Positions 5,983-12,558 of a DNA stretch of 13,483 bases are shown here, one piece after another (within the stretch, counting starts at the first letter, position 1; the number at the start of each line of letters is the position of its first letter). Source of the DNA: Erysipelotrichaceae bacterium (lineage in GTDB: Bacteria > Bacillota_I > Bacilli_A > RFN20 > CAG-826). The notes beneath the pieces were generated by a model. The model did no database searches, was not told where the DNA came from, and was given only the letters and a program-made list of their open reading frames with translations. A program made the position numbers and the translations under genes. The DNA is taken from assembly GCA_012729405.1 (NCBI GenBank), contig JAAYDH010000111.1:1-13483 (forward strand). Reading direction: 5' to 3'.

Positions 5983-7647
5983 TTAAAATGAAGAAATTAC
6001 ACTTTCAATACGTTTATCACAACGAGCCTTGCCCAAGACTTTCATCACATAATAAAGGTTGGGGCTGTTTTTCTTTCCTGTCAGGGTGATTCTCAACATT
6101 TCAGCGATATCGGCAACTGATCCATTGTACTGGTCAGGATTATTTTTAAAAAGTTTTCCATTTGGAGCAAATCGAAGCGATTCGCCAATTTCCTTCATCT
6201 GTCCGAACCAGGATTGTTCGTCTTGATTAAGGGATAATTCTTCCTTAATTTTGCTTAGAACACTACTAATTAATTCAGGAGAGAATCTGTCGGAGAAAGG
6301 TAACTTTTCCTTAATGATATCCTCATAGAAGTCATCATAGAAGAAACTAATCGAATCGAGCAAATTACCAAATTTTTCATAATCTTTGCGTGGGTTTTCT
6401 TTCTCTCGCTCAATATTCATGATTTCCTTAAAGTAATTAGGGTCGCGATACACAACTTCTAATAACTTAGGCTGATAAACCTTTGCATAAGTGGTAACCA
6501 TCGCATATATTTCATCCTTATTCTTTTTAGATAGAATTTCGCGAGCAAAGAAATTTAATTTGCCTAGGTCGAAAAGAGCTCCATCAAGAGACATTTTTGA
6601 GAAAGTGAAAGCAAAGTCTTCCATGCGATCAAACTTTTGCTGGAAAATCCATTCTTCAAAATTAGAATTAGCGATTGTCATCAAATACATAATGAGTGCT
6701 TCGCTTGGGTAACCATCTTGGAGGAAATAACTGACCGCCGCTTCGCTGTCTAATCGTTTCGATAATTTGCGCTTATTTCCGTTTTCATCCAATTTTTGGA
6801 TGACTGGTAAGTGAGCGTAGAAAGGTGGTTGCCATTCCATGGCTTGGAATAAGTCGAGGTGAATAGGTAAGGAAGGAATCCACTCTTCGCCGCGAATAAC
6901 AGTAGTTGTTCTCATAAAATGATCATCGACCACGTGAGCAAAATGGTAAGTGGGGAGACCATCGCTCTTATAAATGACAACGTCTTGATCGTTTTCCGCA
7001 ATTTCAAAAGTGCCACGAACTAAATCCGTAACTCTAATTTTTCGAGCATGATTTCCATTGCTCTTATAGCGGACAACAAAAGGTTGGCCAGCTAAAATAC
7101 GAGTGGCTTTTTCATCGTTAGTCAAGAAGCGGCACTTAGCGAATTGACCATAATATCCAGGAACTAATTTTGCTGCTTCCTGCTTGGTGCGAATTTCATT
7201 CAACTCTTCAGGAGAACAAAAACATGGATAAGCGCGTCCAATCTCAATTAGGTGTTTAATAGCAATTCGATAAATGTCCGCTCTCTCTGATTGGACATAA
7301 GGACCATAATTACCTTTTTGGTGGTCGCCGAGATAGCCTTCATCAGGTGTAACATTAAAGAGACTGAGTTGATCTAGCAGTTGCTCGCCCGACCCTTGGA
7401 TTTCTCTTTTGGTGTCGGTGTCTTCGAGGCGCACATAAAAAACCCCGTGGGTTTGGGTCGCTACTTTTCGGCAAATCATGCTGGTGAATAAAGAACCGGT
7501 GTGGAGAAAGCCGGTTGGGCTGGGAGCAAAGCGTGTTACTTCCGCTCCAGCAGGTAGTTGACGCAGGGGGTATCTTTTTTCTAAATCTTCGAGAGTTGTT
7601 TTAACATCTGGGAAGATGATGTTTGCTAATTCTTGATTGGTAATCAT
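5983..7647 (-). CDS. gltX: Glutamate--tRNA ligase
   Basis: A class I aminoacyl-tRNA synthetase that joins glutamate to tRNA-Glu using ATP in the cytoplasm. The ATP-binding HIGH-type motif is FAPSPTGFLHTGSL (40-53, HTG in place of HIG), and the KMSKS-type loop is KRKLSKR (292-298). Zinc-site-like cysteines appear at 142, 144 and 172 (CFC and KCR). GEEWIPSLPIH (253-263) is a conserved active-site stretch. At 554 residues it is longer than the usual 470-490, with an N-terminal extension of about 36 residues before the catalytic core and a long C-terminal helical anticodon-binding region. AAAGGAG lies 9 bases before the ATG. It is transcribed with tRNA-Glu(CUC) immediately downstream. Whether it also charges tRNA-Gln (non-discriminating type) cannot be told here. 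Confidence 0.95.
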   Translation of the reverse strand: MITNQELANIIFPDVKTTLEDLEKRYPLRQLPAGAEVTRFAPSPTGFLHTGSLFTSMICRKVATQTHGVFYVRLEDTDTKREIQGSGEQLLDQLSLFNVTPDEGYLGDHQKGNYGPYVQSERADIYRIAIKHLIEIGRAYPCFCSPEELNEIRTKQEAAKLVPGYYGQFAKCRFLTNDEKATRILAGQPFVVRYKSNGNHARKIRVTDLVRGTFEIAENDQDVVIYKSDGLPTYHFAHVVDDHFMRTTTVIRGEEWIPSLPIHLDLFQAMEWQPPFYAHLPVIQKLDENGNKRKLSKRLDSEAAVSYFLQDGYPSEALIMYLMTIANSNFEEWIFQQKFDRMEDFAFTFSKMSLDGALFDLGKLNFFAREILSKKNKDEIYAMVTTYAKVYQPKLLEVVYRDPNYFKEIMNIEREKENPRKDYEKFGNLLDSISFFYDDFYEDIIKEKLPFSDRFSPELISSVLSKIKEELSLNQDEQSWFGQMKEIGESLRFAPNGKLFKNNPDQYNGSVADIAEMLRITLTGKKNSPNLYYVMKVLGKARCDKRIESVISSF

Positions 7648-7671
7648 TTTTTTGTCTCCTTTTCGTTAGGA

Positions 7672-7677
7672 ATTATA
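7672..7677 (-). promoter_or_regulatory. -10 box of the gltX promoter
   Basis: TATAAT on the minus strand, 24 bases before the gltX start and 9 bases upstream of its ribosome binding site. No good -35 is seen. The upstream part of this promoter overlaps that of the divergent tRNA-Gly promoter. Confidence 0.45.
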
Positions 7678-7705
7678 TTGCATATCGATGAACTTTTGTT
7701 ATAAT
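7678..7705 (+). promoter_or_regulatory. Promoter of tRNA-Gly
   Basis: Extended -10 TGT-TATAAT (7697-7705), with a weak TTGCAT (7678-7683) 16 bases upstream of the hexamer. The predicted start near 7712 gives a short 5' leader before the mature tRNA at 7738. It is back-to-back with the gltX promoter; the two -10 boxes are 22 bases apart. Confidence 0.55.
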
Positions 7706-7713
7706 AATTAAGC

Positions 7714-7733
7714 GAATTTGGTAAACCAAGTTC
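7714..7733 (+). other. Hairpin in the 5' leader of pre-tRNA-Gly
   Basis: GAATTTGG (7714-7721) pairs with CCAAGTTC (7726-7733) across a TAAA loop, giving 8 pairs with one G-U. It starts about two bases after the predicted transcription start and ends 4 bases before the mature tRNA, so nearly the whole leader is folded. Confidence 0.55.
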
Positions 7734-7737
7734 AACT

Positions 7738-7811
7738 GCAGGTGTAGTTCAGTGGTAGAACACTACCTTGCCAAGGTAGTTATGCGGGTTCGATTCCCGT
7801 CACTTGCTCCA
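7738..7811 (+). tRNA. tRNA-Gly (anticodon GCC)
   Basis: A 74-base cloverleaf with encoded CCA. The acceptor GCAGGTG pairs with CACTTGC (one G-U), and the discriminator is T. The anticodon stem CTACC/GGTAG encloses loop TTGCCAA, giving anticodon GCC, which reads GGC and GGU. The D arm has GTTCAGTGGTAGAAC and the T arm CGGG-TTCGATT-CCCG. It is the only plus-strand gene in the first 13 kb and is followed by its own terminator. Confidence 0.97.
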
Positions 7812-7816
7812 GACGA

Positions 7817-8920
7817 TTATTCAGGCCCATTTGTTGGGTCTTTTTCTTTGTCTTTATCATTACTTTTTTCGTTCGAATCATCGGGATTATCAAGATTATT
7901 ATCTTGGTCAAGTTTATCTAAATCTTCGAGAGCCTTTGATAACATTTCAGCTTCTTGTTCCGAAAGTTGTCTTTGATTTTGAATATTGATAAGAATCTGC
8001 TGAGTCATCTCTTTAGAAATCAAACGGATATTTCCTTCTAATATCGAATAGATGATTTCCATATTTGCTAAGTAGAATGGGGCATAGAAGGCCATTAATA
8101 CAAGGCCACCCATCAAGCCGATTGATGAAGAGAAAGAGGAATCACCGGTCAGATAGAAAGAAGCAAAGAATCCTCCTATGGCTCCGGTAACAAAGAGAGC
8201 AAAGATCGGCCAATTCATCCCAAAGTAAGCACTATAAAAGCTCTTTCTTTGTCTTTTCATTGATTGTTTAACCGCTGAGCGAATCATTGGCGAAGGATTT
8301 TGTGGGAAGTATAGACGAGCAAAAACGCTGATTGACTCGACCGAGATAAAGTAGATAAAGACTAAAGCGGAAATAAACACGGGCGGAACAAAAACAATGT
8401 CAAAGAAGATATAGAGCATGTCTCCATTAGCTTGAAGGAAGACTTGAAGGGCGGCATTGTAGGTATCGGTGTTCTCATAAGCGCCAGGATTGCTAAACAC
8501 ATTAAAAAAACCATTAATATTGGTGGTAAAAGCGCTTCCAAAATTATTAGCGAAAATTAAATAAGTGATTCCGAATAGGAGTCCAGCAGCAAGGAAAGAA
8601 GCAATTATTGATTTAAAGAACGAAAACAAAACTTGGAAAGAAGACCTAAAAGGTCTAGTGAAGTAAACCGCAAAAAGACGGAAGAAACTTCGCGTCCGAA
8701 CTTCGTTATTCATTCTTAGTTGGAAGTGAGAGATAATCGTGGCAAACACGAAAGGAATGCCAAACAACGGAATGACGATGATGTCAAGACCAGGGAAAGC
8801 CAAATCAAAGCCACAAATGGCAGCTAAAAAGATGGCGCAAGCCACTCCTAATACCCAGGAGTTTAGTGGATGAGCAGAGTATATTTTTTGTGAACGGCTA
8901 AAGGCCTCTTTAATTTTCAT
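7817..8920 (-). CDS. Six-segment integral membrane protein of unknown function with acidic C-terminal tail
   Basis: I do not recognise this 367-residue protein. About six hydrophobic segments can be seen (roughly 22-38, 46-64, 104-124, 170-193, 235-255, 265-288). A basic amphipathic stretch (69-93) and a conserved-looking loop (about 207-232, PSPMIRSAVKQSMKRQRKSFYSAYFGM) would be cytoplasmic if both ends are inside. After the last segment come a helix (290-335) and a hydrophilic Asp/Asn/Lys-rich tail (336-367). It starts inside the stop of the NERD-like gene (ATGA, 4-base overlap) with only a weak AGAAAG upstream, so translation is coupled and the two products probably work together. Its last codons double as the terminator hairpin of the convergent tRNA-Gly. 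No minus-strand terminator is seen after its stop. Confidence 0.85.
   Translation of the reverse strand: MKIKEAFSRSQKIYSAHPLNSWVLGVACAIFLAAICGFDLAFPGLDIIVIPLFGIPFVFATIISHFQLRMNNEVRTRSFFRLFAVYFTRPFRSSFQVLFSFFKSIIASFLAAGLLFGITYLIFANNFGSAFTTNINGFFNVFSNPGAYENTDTYNAALQVFLQANGDMLYIFFDIVFVPPVFISALVFIYFISVESISVFARLYFPQNPSPMIRSAVKQSMKRQRKSFYSAYFGMNWPIFALFVTGAIGGFFASFYLTGDSSFSSSIGLMGGLVLMAFYAPFYLANMEIIYSILEGNIRLISKEMTQQILINIQNQRQLSEQEAEMLSKALEDLDKLDQDNNLDNPDDSNEKSNDKDKEKDPTNGPE
7824..7845 (+). terminator. Intrinsic terminator of tRNA-Gly, inside the convergent coding region
   Basis: GGCCCA (7824-7829) pairs with TGGGTC (7835-7840, one G-U) across a 5-base loop and is followed by TTTTTCTTT. It begins 13 bases after the tRNA CCA end. 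The same bases encode the C-terminal DPTNGPE of the minus-strand membrane protein, and there is no T-tract in the minus direction. Confidence 0.75.
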
Positions 8921-9564
8921 TTTTTCTTTCTGCGGTTAAGGCGGTAAATCGCTTTAACGGCGCTATCTAGTTGAACAGGGTTGATGCGACCAACCGGGCG
9001 AGATTCGACATTCTTAATAAGCATTTTGAAGTATTTGCGTTGGACAATATAAAACTGTTTGGAATCCGATTTCACGAAACATTTGCAGCTATTGTTAACC
9101 ATAATGACTCCAATCATTAAAGATGAGTCGATGCCCGTCAACATGGAAAGTCGGCTGACAATTTTTTCGCTGGCAAGGAATGGGTTGTCAGTGTAAAGTT
9201 TCTTGCCTTTTTTATTAACGAAAATAAGCGATTTGTCTTCTGAATTACCGAGCAAATCACCTTCGTAATAATAATCATTAATTATATAAATATAACGGTC
9301 TCCAAAAAGGATATGATCGATACCCATTACTGTGGAATCATCGATTCGAAACAAGAAATCATTTATGAGGTAGTAATCTTGATTAAAAGCTACCTGATAA
9401 ATCTTCTTATAATAATGGAAGCGAAACTTCTTTTTGAGATAGGCGTGACGAAGAGGGAAGAAAATCGCTAAAAAGATGGCAACAGCAACAATAAAAGCCG
9501 CCACAATCACAAATGTGATTTGGATAAGAGTTAGTTTAGCAAGTGTGATAGCGTAAATTTCCAT
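8917..9564 (-). CDS. Membrane-anchored NERD-like protein with altered catalytic residues
   Basis: This 215-residue protein has one long N-terminal membrane segment (about 12-37), a basic stretch (39-54), then a domain resembling NERD (nuclease-related domain, PD-(D/E)xK fold). The best match is GIDHILFGDRYIYIINDYYYEG (81-102), which parallels the NERD core pattern hDHhhh..GhahIExKxaxG, where h is hydrophobic and a aromatic; a DNPF (126-129) matches the later NP motif. Asp83 is kept, but the usual Glu and Lys of the E-x-K are Asn96 and Tyr98, so nuclease activity looks unlikely. The C-terminus is very basic (RLNRRKKK). The gene has its own extended -10 promoter, no Shine-Dalgarno, and overlaps the next gene by 4 bases. 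It ends in TGA. The NERD assignment is from motif reading alone. Confidence 0.7.
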   Translation of the reverse strand: MEIYAITLAKLTLIQITFVIVAAFIVAVAIFLAIFFPLRHAYLKKKFRFHYYKKIYQVAFNQDYYLINDFLFRIDDSTVMGIDHILFGDRYIYIINDYYYEGDLLGNSEDKSLIFVNKKGKKLYTDNPFLASEKIVSRLSMLTGIDSSLMIGVIMVNNSCKCFVKSDSKQFYIVQRKYFKMLIKNVESRPVGRINPVQLDSAVKAIYRLNRRKKK

Positions 9565-9579
9565 AGATTAATTTTGTTT

Positions 9580-9588
9580 ATTATAGCA
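9580..9588 (-). promoter_or_regulatory. Extended -10 promoter of the NERD-like gene
   Basis: TGC-TATAAT on the minus strand, ending 15 bases before the ATG at 9564. The predicted start near 9573 leaves a leader of only about 9 bases without a Shine-Dalgarno. The wider context TTTTTGCTATAATAAA is almost the same as at the lipid kinase promoter. Confidence 0.6.
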
Positions 9589-9597
9589 AAAATGGGC

Positions 9598-9626
9598 TTA
9601 ACTATTAAGGTTATCTTAATAATTAA
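9598..9626 (-). terminator. AT-rich hairpin after the Nudix gene, weak terminator candidate
   Basis: TTAACTATTAAG (9598-9609) pairs with CTTAATAATTAA (9615-9626) with one mismatch and a 5-base loop. On the minus strand a run of five T follows only after GCCCA, so termination would be inefficient. It lies about 20 bases past the Nudix stop and just upstream of the NERD-like promoter. Confidence 0.4.
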
Positions 9627-9645
9627 AGTCGGCTTCGCTTACGAG

Positions 9646-10257
9646 TTAATCGAAAACGACTTTTCCGTCACGGGCTGCTTTTATAATTCTTTGGAGTTCT
9701 TCCATTGAAAGCTTTCGGGAAATCTCAGGGAGATTATCGACGGGGAACCAACCTACATCATCAGTTTCGTATTCATGCTCATGAAGTTTTCCTGATAAAA
9801 TGCCTTCAAATATAATGACATATTCAGGGACTGAAGTATTACTTTTGAAAGGTGTGCGGTTAGTTATGCCGACAAGACGCATTTCGGAAATGTCTGCTCC
9901 AGCTTCCTGCAAACATTCGTTTTTGGCAGCTTGGCTAGGAGAATCGTATAAATCAGCCCAGCCTCCAGGGAGGGAATAATTCTGAGTTTTCACTTCTCGA
10001 ACCATAAGAATTTTATCCCGCTCTTGGTTAAAAATTAGTGTCCGAACCGAGATGTTTGGAGTTGGATAAACATCCTTCTCAAAATAATTCGGGCGATCTA
10101 ATTTAACATCCATAAAATTTTCTAGAAACATTTTGGACAAATCGTTAATTTCTTGGTAATTCGTGATTGCGTAAGGATCTTTGCTGTAAGTAAGTCCAAT
10201 CTTAGCAATAGATTGAATTTTTATGATATAGTCGTAAATTGCCTTTGAATCAACCAT
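9646..10257 (-). CDS. Nudix hydrolase-family protein with degenerate Nudix box
   Basis: This 203-residue protein matches the ADP-ribose-pyrophosphatase-like Nudix proteins that carry an N-terminal helical domain: residues 1-50 have IQSIAKIGLTYSKDPYAITNYQEI, and 69-87 start the Nudix fold with SVRTLIF and ILMVRE. The fold normally hydrolyses nucleoside diphosphates linked to another group, using Mg2+. The Nudix box at 99-121 starts GWADLYD and reads NECLQEAG where the consensus is REUxEExG. Asp105 replaces Glu, Asn113 replaces Arg, and Gln117 replaces one metal-binding Glu; Glu114 and Glu118 remain. Activity may be altered or lost. It begins two bases after the glmM stop with no Shine-Dalgarno, so it is the translationally coupled third gene of the cdaA operon. 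Substrate unknown. Confidence 0.82.
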   Translation of the reverse strand: MVDSKAIYDYIIKIQSIAKIGLTYSKDPYAITNYQEINDLSKMFLENFMDVKLDRPNYFEKDVYPTPNISVRTLIFNQERDKILMVREVKTQNYSLPGGWADLYDSPSQAAKNECLQEAGADISEMRLVGITNRTPFKSNTSVPEYVIIFEGILSGKLHEHEYETDDVGWFPVDNLPEISRKLSMEELQRIIKAARDGKVVFD

Positions 10258-10259
10258 AA

Positions 10260-11597
10260 TTAATAGCTAATGTCGTTAATGTAAGAGACAATCCGATTGG
10301 TGATTTCGTCACATAATTGATAATTGCTGGCTTCCACCATCACGCGAATTAATTGTTCGGTTCCACTACTTCTAACGAGAATGCGTCCGTTTCCATTAAG
10401 GGCATCTTCTTGCTCTTTAATATAGTCTCTTAATCCCTGGTGTTCCATAATGGCTTCTTTATTTGAAACTACGATGTTTTTCAATGTTTGAGGGAGAATT
10501 TTTAAATCCTTGGTAAGCTCTTTAATTGTCTTTTTCTCATCGGCAAGGACATTGAGCAAATGAATAGCGGTCAATTGGCCATCGCCGGTATTTAAATCGC
10601 TATAAAAAATGATGTGTCCTGATTGTTCGCCCCCAAGTGAAAGTGTCTTTTCTTTTAAGCAAGCCTGAACATATTTATCGCCAACAGTAACCTCTTCAAA
10701 TTTTAACCCATTTACAGCAAGGGCTTTCTTGAGACCTAGATTGGACATAACAGTCAATACAATCGTGTCGTTAGTTAATAGTCCGTGCTTTTTCATGTTG
10801 AGGGCATTGAGATACATTACCTGGTCACCGTCGATAGTATTTCCAAATTTATCGACAAACAAACACCGATCGGCATCTCCATCAAAGGCGATTCCTAAGT
10901 TATATTGTCCTTCGAGAACTTTTTCTTTGAGAAATTTCAAATGCGTGGAACCGCAGTTGTCGTTGATGTTGATTCCGTTATAGTTATCATTAAACAAATC
11001 GGCATTTAAATGCAGACGATCAATGAATAATTGTTTCGCCGTTGCAGCGGCAGAGCCGTTCGCGCAATCAATCGCAATGCGCATTTTTGGTAAATCACAA
11101 TGAGCTTTGCTGACTAAGAAGTCGAGGTAGTCATCGAGAAGTTTATTTGACAAAATTAACTGACCAATCTTGTTATTGGATGCCAAAGGTAAATCATCAA
11201 CCGGTGAATCAATATACTTTTCGATTTCAAGTTCAATCTCAGAACTCAATTTTTCGCCATTCGGAGCAAAAATCTTAATTCCATTATCGTAAAATGGGTT
11301 GTGACTCGCCGAAATCATAACCCCGAAGTCAAAACCATGTTTTCCAACTAAATAAGAAATAGCTGGTGTGGGTGTTACATCTATGATGTATACTTCTCCA
11401 CCACTGGAGGTAATGCCGGACGCTAAGGCAGCAGCAAGCATCGGACCGGAAATACGCGTATCGCGTCCAATGAGAATTTTGGTTTTCTTTCCGTTTGGAT
11501 ATTGGCCGATGAATCGACCGATTTTATAAGCTAGGTGAGCATTTAATTTGCCGTTTGCTGGTCCGCGGACACCATCGGTGCCAAAATATTTTCCCAT
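10260..11597 (-). CDS. glmM: Phosphoglucosamine mutase
   Basis: Converts glucosamine-6-phosphate to glucosamine-1-phosphate, the step before UDP-GlcNAc and thus peptidoglycan synthesis, in the cytoplasm. The 445-residue length matches the family. It shows the N-terminal KYFGTDGVRG (3-12), the phosphoserine loop ISASHNPFYDNGIKIF (95-110, Ser98 the catalytic phosphoserine), the metal-binding DGDADR (239-244), the substrate loop GGEQSGH (322-328) and the phosphate-binding RSSGTEQLIRVMVE (410-423). Its ATG shares one base with the cdaA stop (TAATG), so the two are co-translated. In Firmicutes the GlmM protein binds and restrains CdaA, and this pairing is kept here although the usual cdaR gene between them is absent. 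The gene is followed closely by the Nudix gene. Confidence 0.97.
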   Translation of the reverse strand: MGKYFGTDGVRGPANGKLNAHLAYKIGRFIGQYPNGKKTKILIGRDTRISGPMLAAALASGITSSGGEVYIIDVTPTPAISYLVGKHGFDFGVMISASHNPFYDNGIKIFAPNGEKLSSEIELEIEKYIDSPVDDLPLASNNKIGQLILSNKLLDDYLDFLVSKAHCDLPKMRIAIDCANGSAAATAKQLFIDRLHLNADLFNDNYNGININDNCGSTHLKFLKEKVLEGQYNLGIAFDGDADRCLFVDKFGNTIDGDQVMYLNALNMKKHGLLTNDTIVLTVMSNLGLKKALAVNGLKFEEVTVGDKYVQACLKEKTLSLGGEQSGHIIFYSDLNTGDGQLTAIHLLNVLADEKKTIKELTKDLKILPQTLKNIVVSNKEAIMEHQGLRDYIKEQEDALNGNGRILVRSSGTEQLIRVMVEASNYQLCDEITNRIVSYINDISY

Positions 11598-12379
11598 TAT
11601 TCTTCGTTGCCTCCATCTGCCATATAGGTTTCGAATGCGCGCAAGAAGGCTTCAGGGCTAACTGTTTCTAATTCGCCGTTAACTGCAAAAGAGATTCTTC
11701 CCGTTTCTTCGCTGACAACAACGGTGACTGCATCAGTCACTTCAGAGATACCGATCGCTGCTCTATGGCGAGATCCATATTTATATGCAAAAGGTTTAGT
11801 GGTTGGAGTAAAGAAGACGCTAGCGGCGAGGATTTCGTTGCCGTGAATAACGACAGCTCCATCATGCAAACGAGTACCTGGGTAAAAGATGGTCATTAAC
11901 AACTCAGGAGTGACTGGAGCGTAAAGCATCACACCATTCTTGATGATGTCTTTAAGAGAAGTATTCTTCTCAAAGGTGATCAGAGCTCCAATGCGATTCT
12001 TGGAAAGCATTGTGACAGTGGCCTCAATATTTTTGTACAAGGCCTTGCGGTCGTAAATTTTTTCGATTCCGAAATTGACATTCTTACCACTTGCGCGACG
12101 GAAAGGATTCGCTAGGAAAGAACGCAAATCGCCGAGGTTGGAAAATAAAGAAAGAGTCAACGCGACAGCGCTGAGCATTGACACGAGAACCATAAATCCA
12201 TCAAGGCATAAAATATAGGAAGCAAGAATTAAAACAAACGAGGTTGCCCATATGACAAATCCCGTTTTTCTTTTTACTACTTTATAAATGACAAGGAACA
12301 ATAGAGCGTAGACAATAACAATCAAGACGAGGGTGATAATCCAGTTACCAATTGATGGGGTGTGCCAAATAAATTCCAT
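11597..12379 (-). CDS. cdaA: Membrane diadenylate cyclase CdaA
   Basis: Makes cyclic di-AMP from two ATP. This second messenger controls potassium and osmolyte uptake and cell-wall homeostasis in Firmicutes. The 260-residue length is near the usual 270. Three N-terminal membrane segments (about 13-34, 40-60, 62-80) are followed by a linker helix and the DAC domain (about 100-240), with GALITFE (131-137), the catalytic DGA in LHDGAVVI (171-178) and the ATP-binding GSRHRAA (202-208). The enzyme therefore looks intact. AAGGAG lies 8 bases before the ATG, and an extended -10 TGC-TATAAA lies just upstream. It heads the operon cdaA-glmM-Nudix and overlaps glmM by one base. The regulator cdaR (YbbR-domain protein), normally between the two, is missing from this locus. 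Confidence 0.96.
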   Translation of the reverse strand: MEFIWHTPSIGNWIITLVLIVIVYALLFLVIYKVVKRKTGFVIWATSFVLILASYILCLDGFMVLVSMLSAVALTLSLFSNLGDLRSFLANPFRRASGKNVNFGIEKIYDRKALYKNIEATVTMLSKNRIGALITFEKNTSLKDIIKNGVMLYAPVTPELLMTIFYPGTRLHDGAVVIHGNEILAASVFFTPTTKPFAYKYGSRHRAAIGISEVTDAVTVVVSEETGRISFAVNGELETVSPEAFLRAFETYMADGGNEE

Positions 12380-12398
12380 ACAGAGGACTCCTTAATTT

Positions 12399-12407
12399 TT
12401 TATAGCA
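12399..12407 (-). promoter_or_regulatory. Extended -10 promoter of the cdaA operon
   Basis: TGC-TATAAA on the minus strand, with no -35 match at 17 bases. Initiation 6-8 bases downstream (about 12392) would fall at the edge of the AAGGAG site (12388-12393), giving a very short leader that begins about at the ribosome binding site. The TTTGCTATAA core is shared with the NERD-like and lipid kinase promoters. Confidence 0.5.
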
Positions 12408-12532
12408 AAGAGTTTATATCTTTTATCTTTTTTATTCTATCAATTTCAGTATTTATTTTCAATAAGTCCAGCTATTTAGGTTCAAAAAAAGCTCGAAATA
12501 ACTAGAAAACACTGCAAAAAGTGAATATTTAA

Positions 12533-12558
12533 ACAAAAAAGACTATTTTTCAAGTCTT
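12533..12558 (-). terminator. Intrinsic terminator overlapping the stop of the RQC-like gene
   Basis: AAGACT (12539-12544) pairs with AGTCTT (12553-12558) across an 8-base loop and is followed on the minus strand by TTTTTTGT. The upstream arm and loop lie in the last codons, and the TAG stop (12543-12545) is at the loop-stem junction. The stem is short, so strength is uncertain. Confidence 0.6.

Noticed and set aside
8917..8919. Mollicute code with TGA read as Trp
   Set aside because: TGA ends the NERD-like gene exactly at a coupled ATGA overlap, and Trp is encoded by TGG in the genes read.
12380..12542. Possible cyclic di-AMP riboswitch or other leader RNA near cdaA
   Set aside because: The promoter leaves only about a dozen leader bases, and no conserved structured element is visible in the 163-base gap beyond the terminator and promoter.
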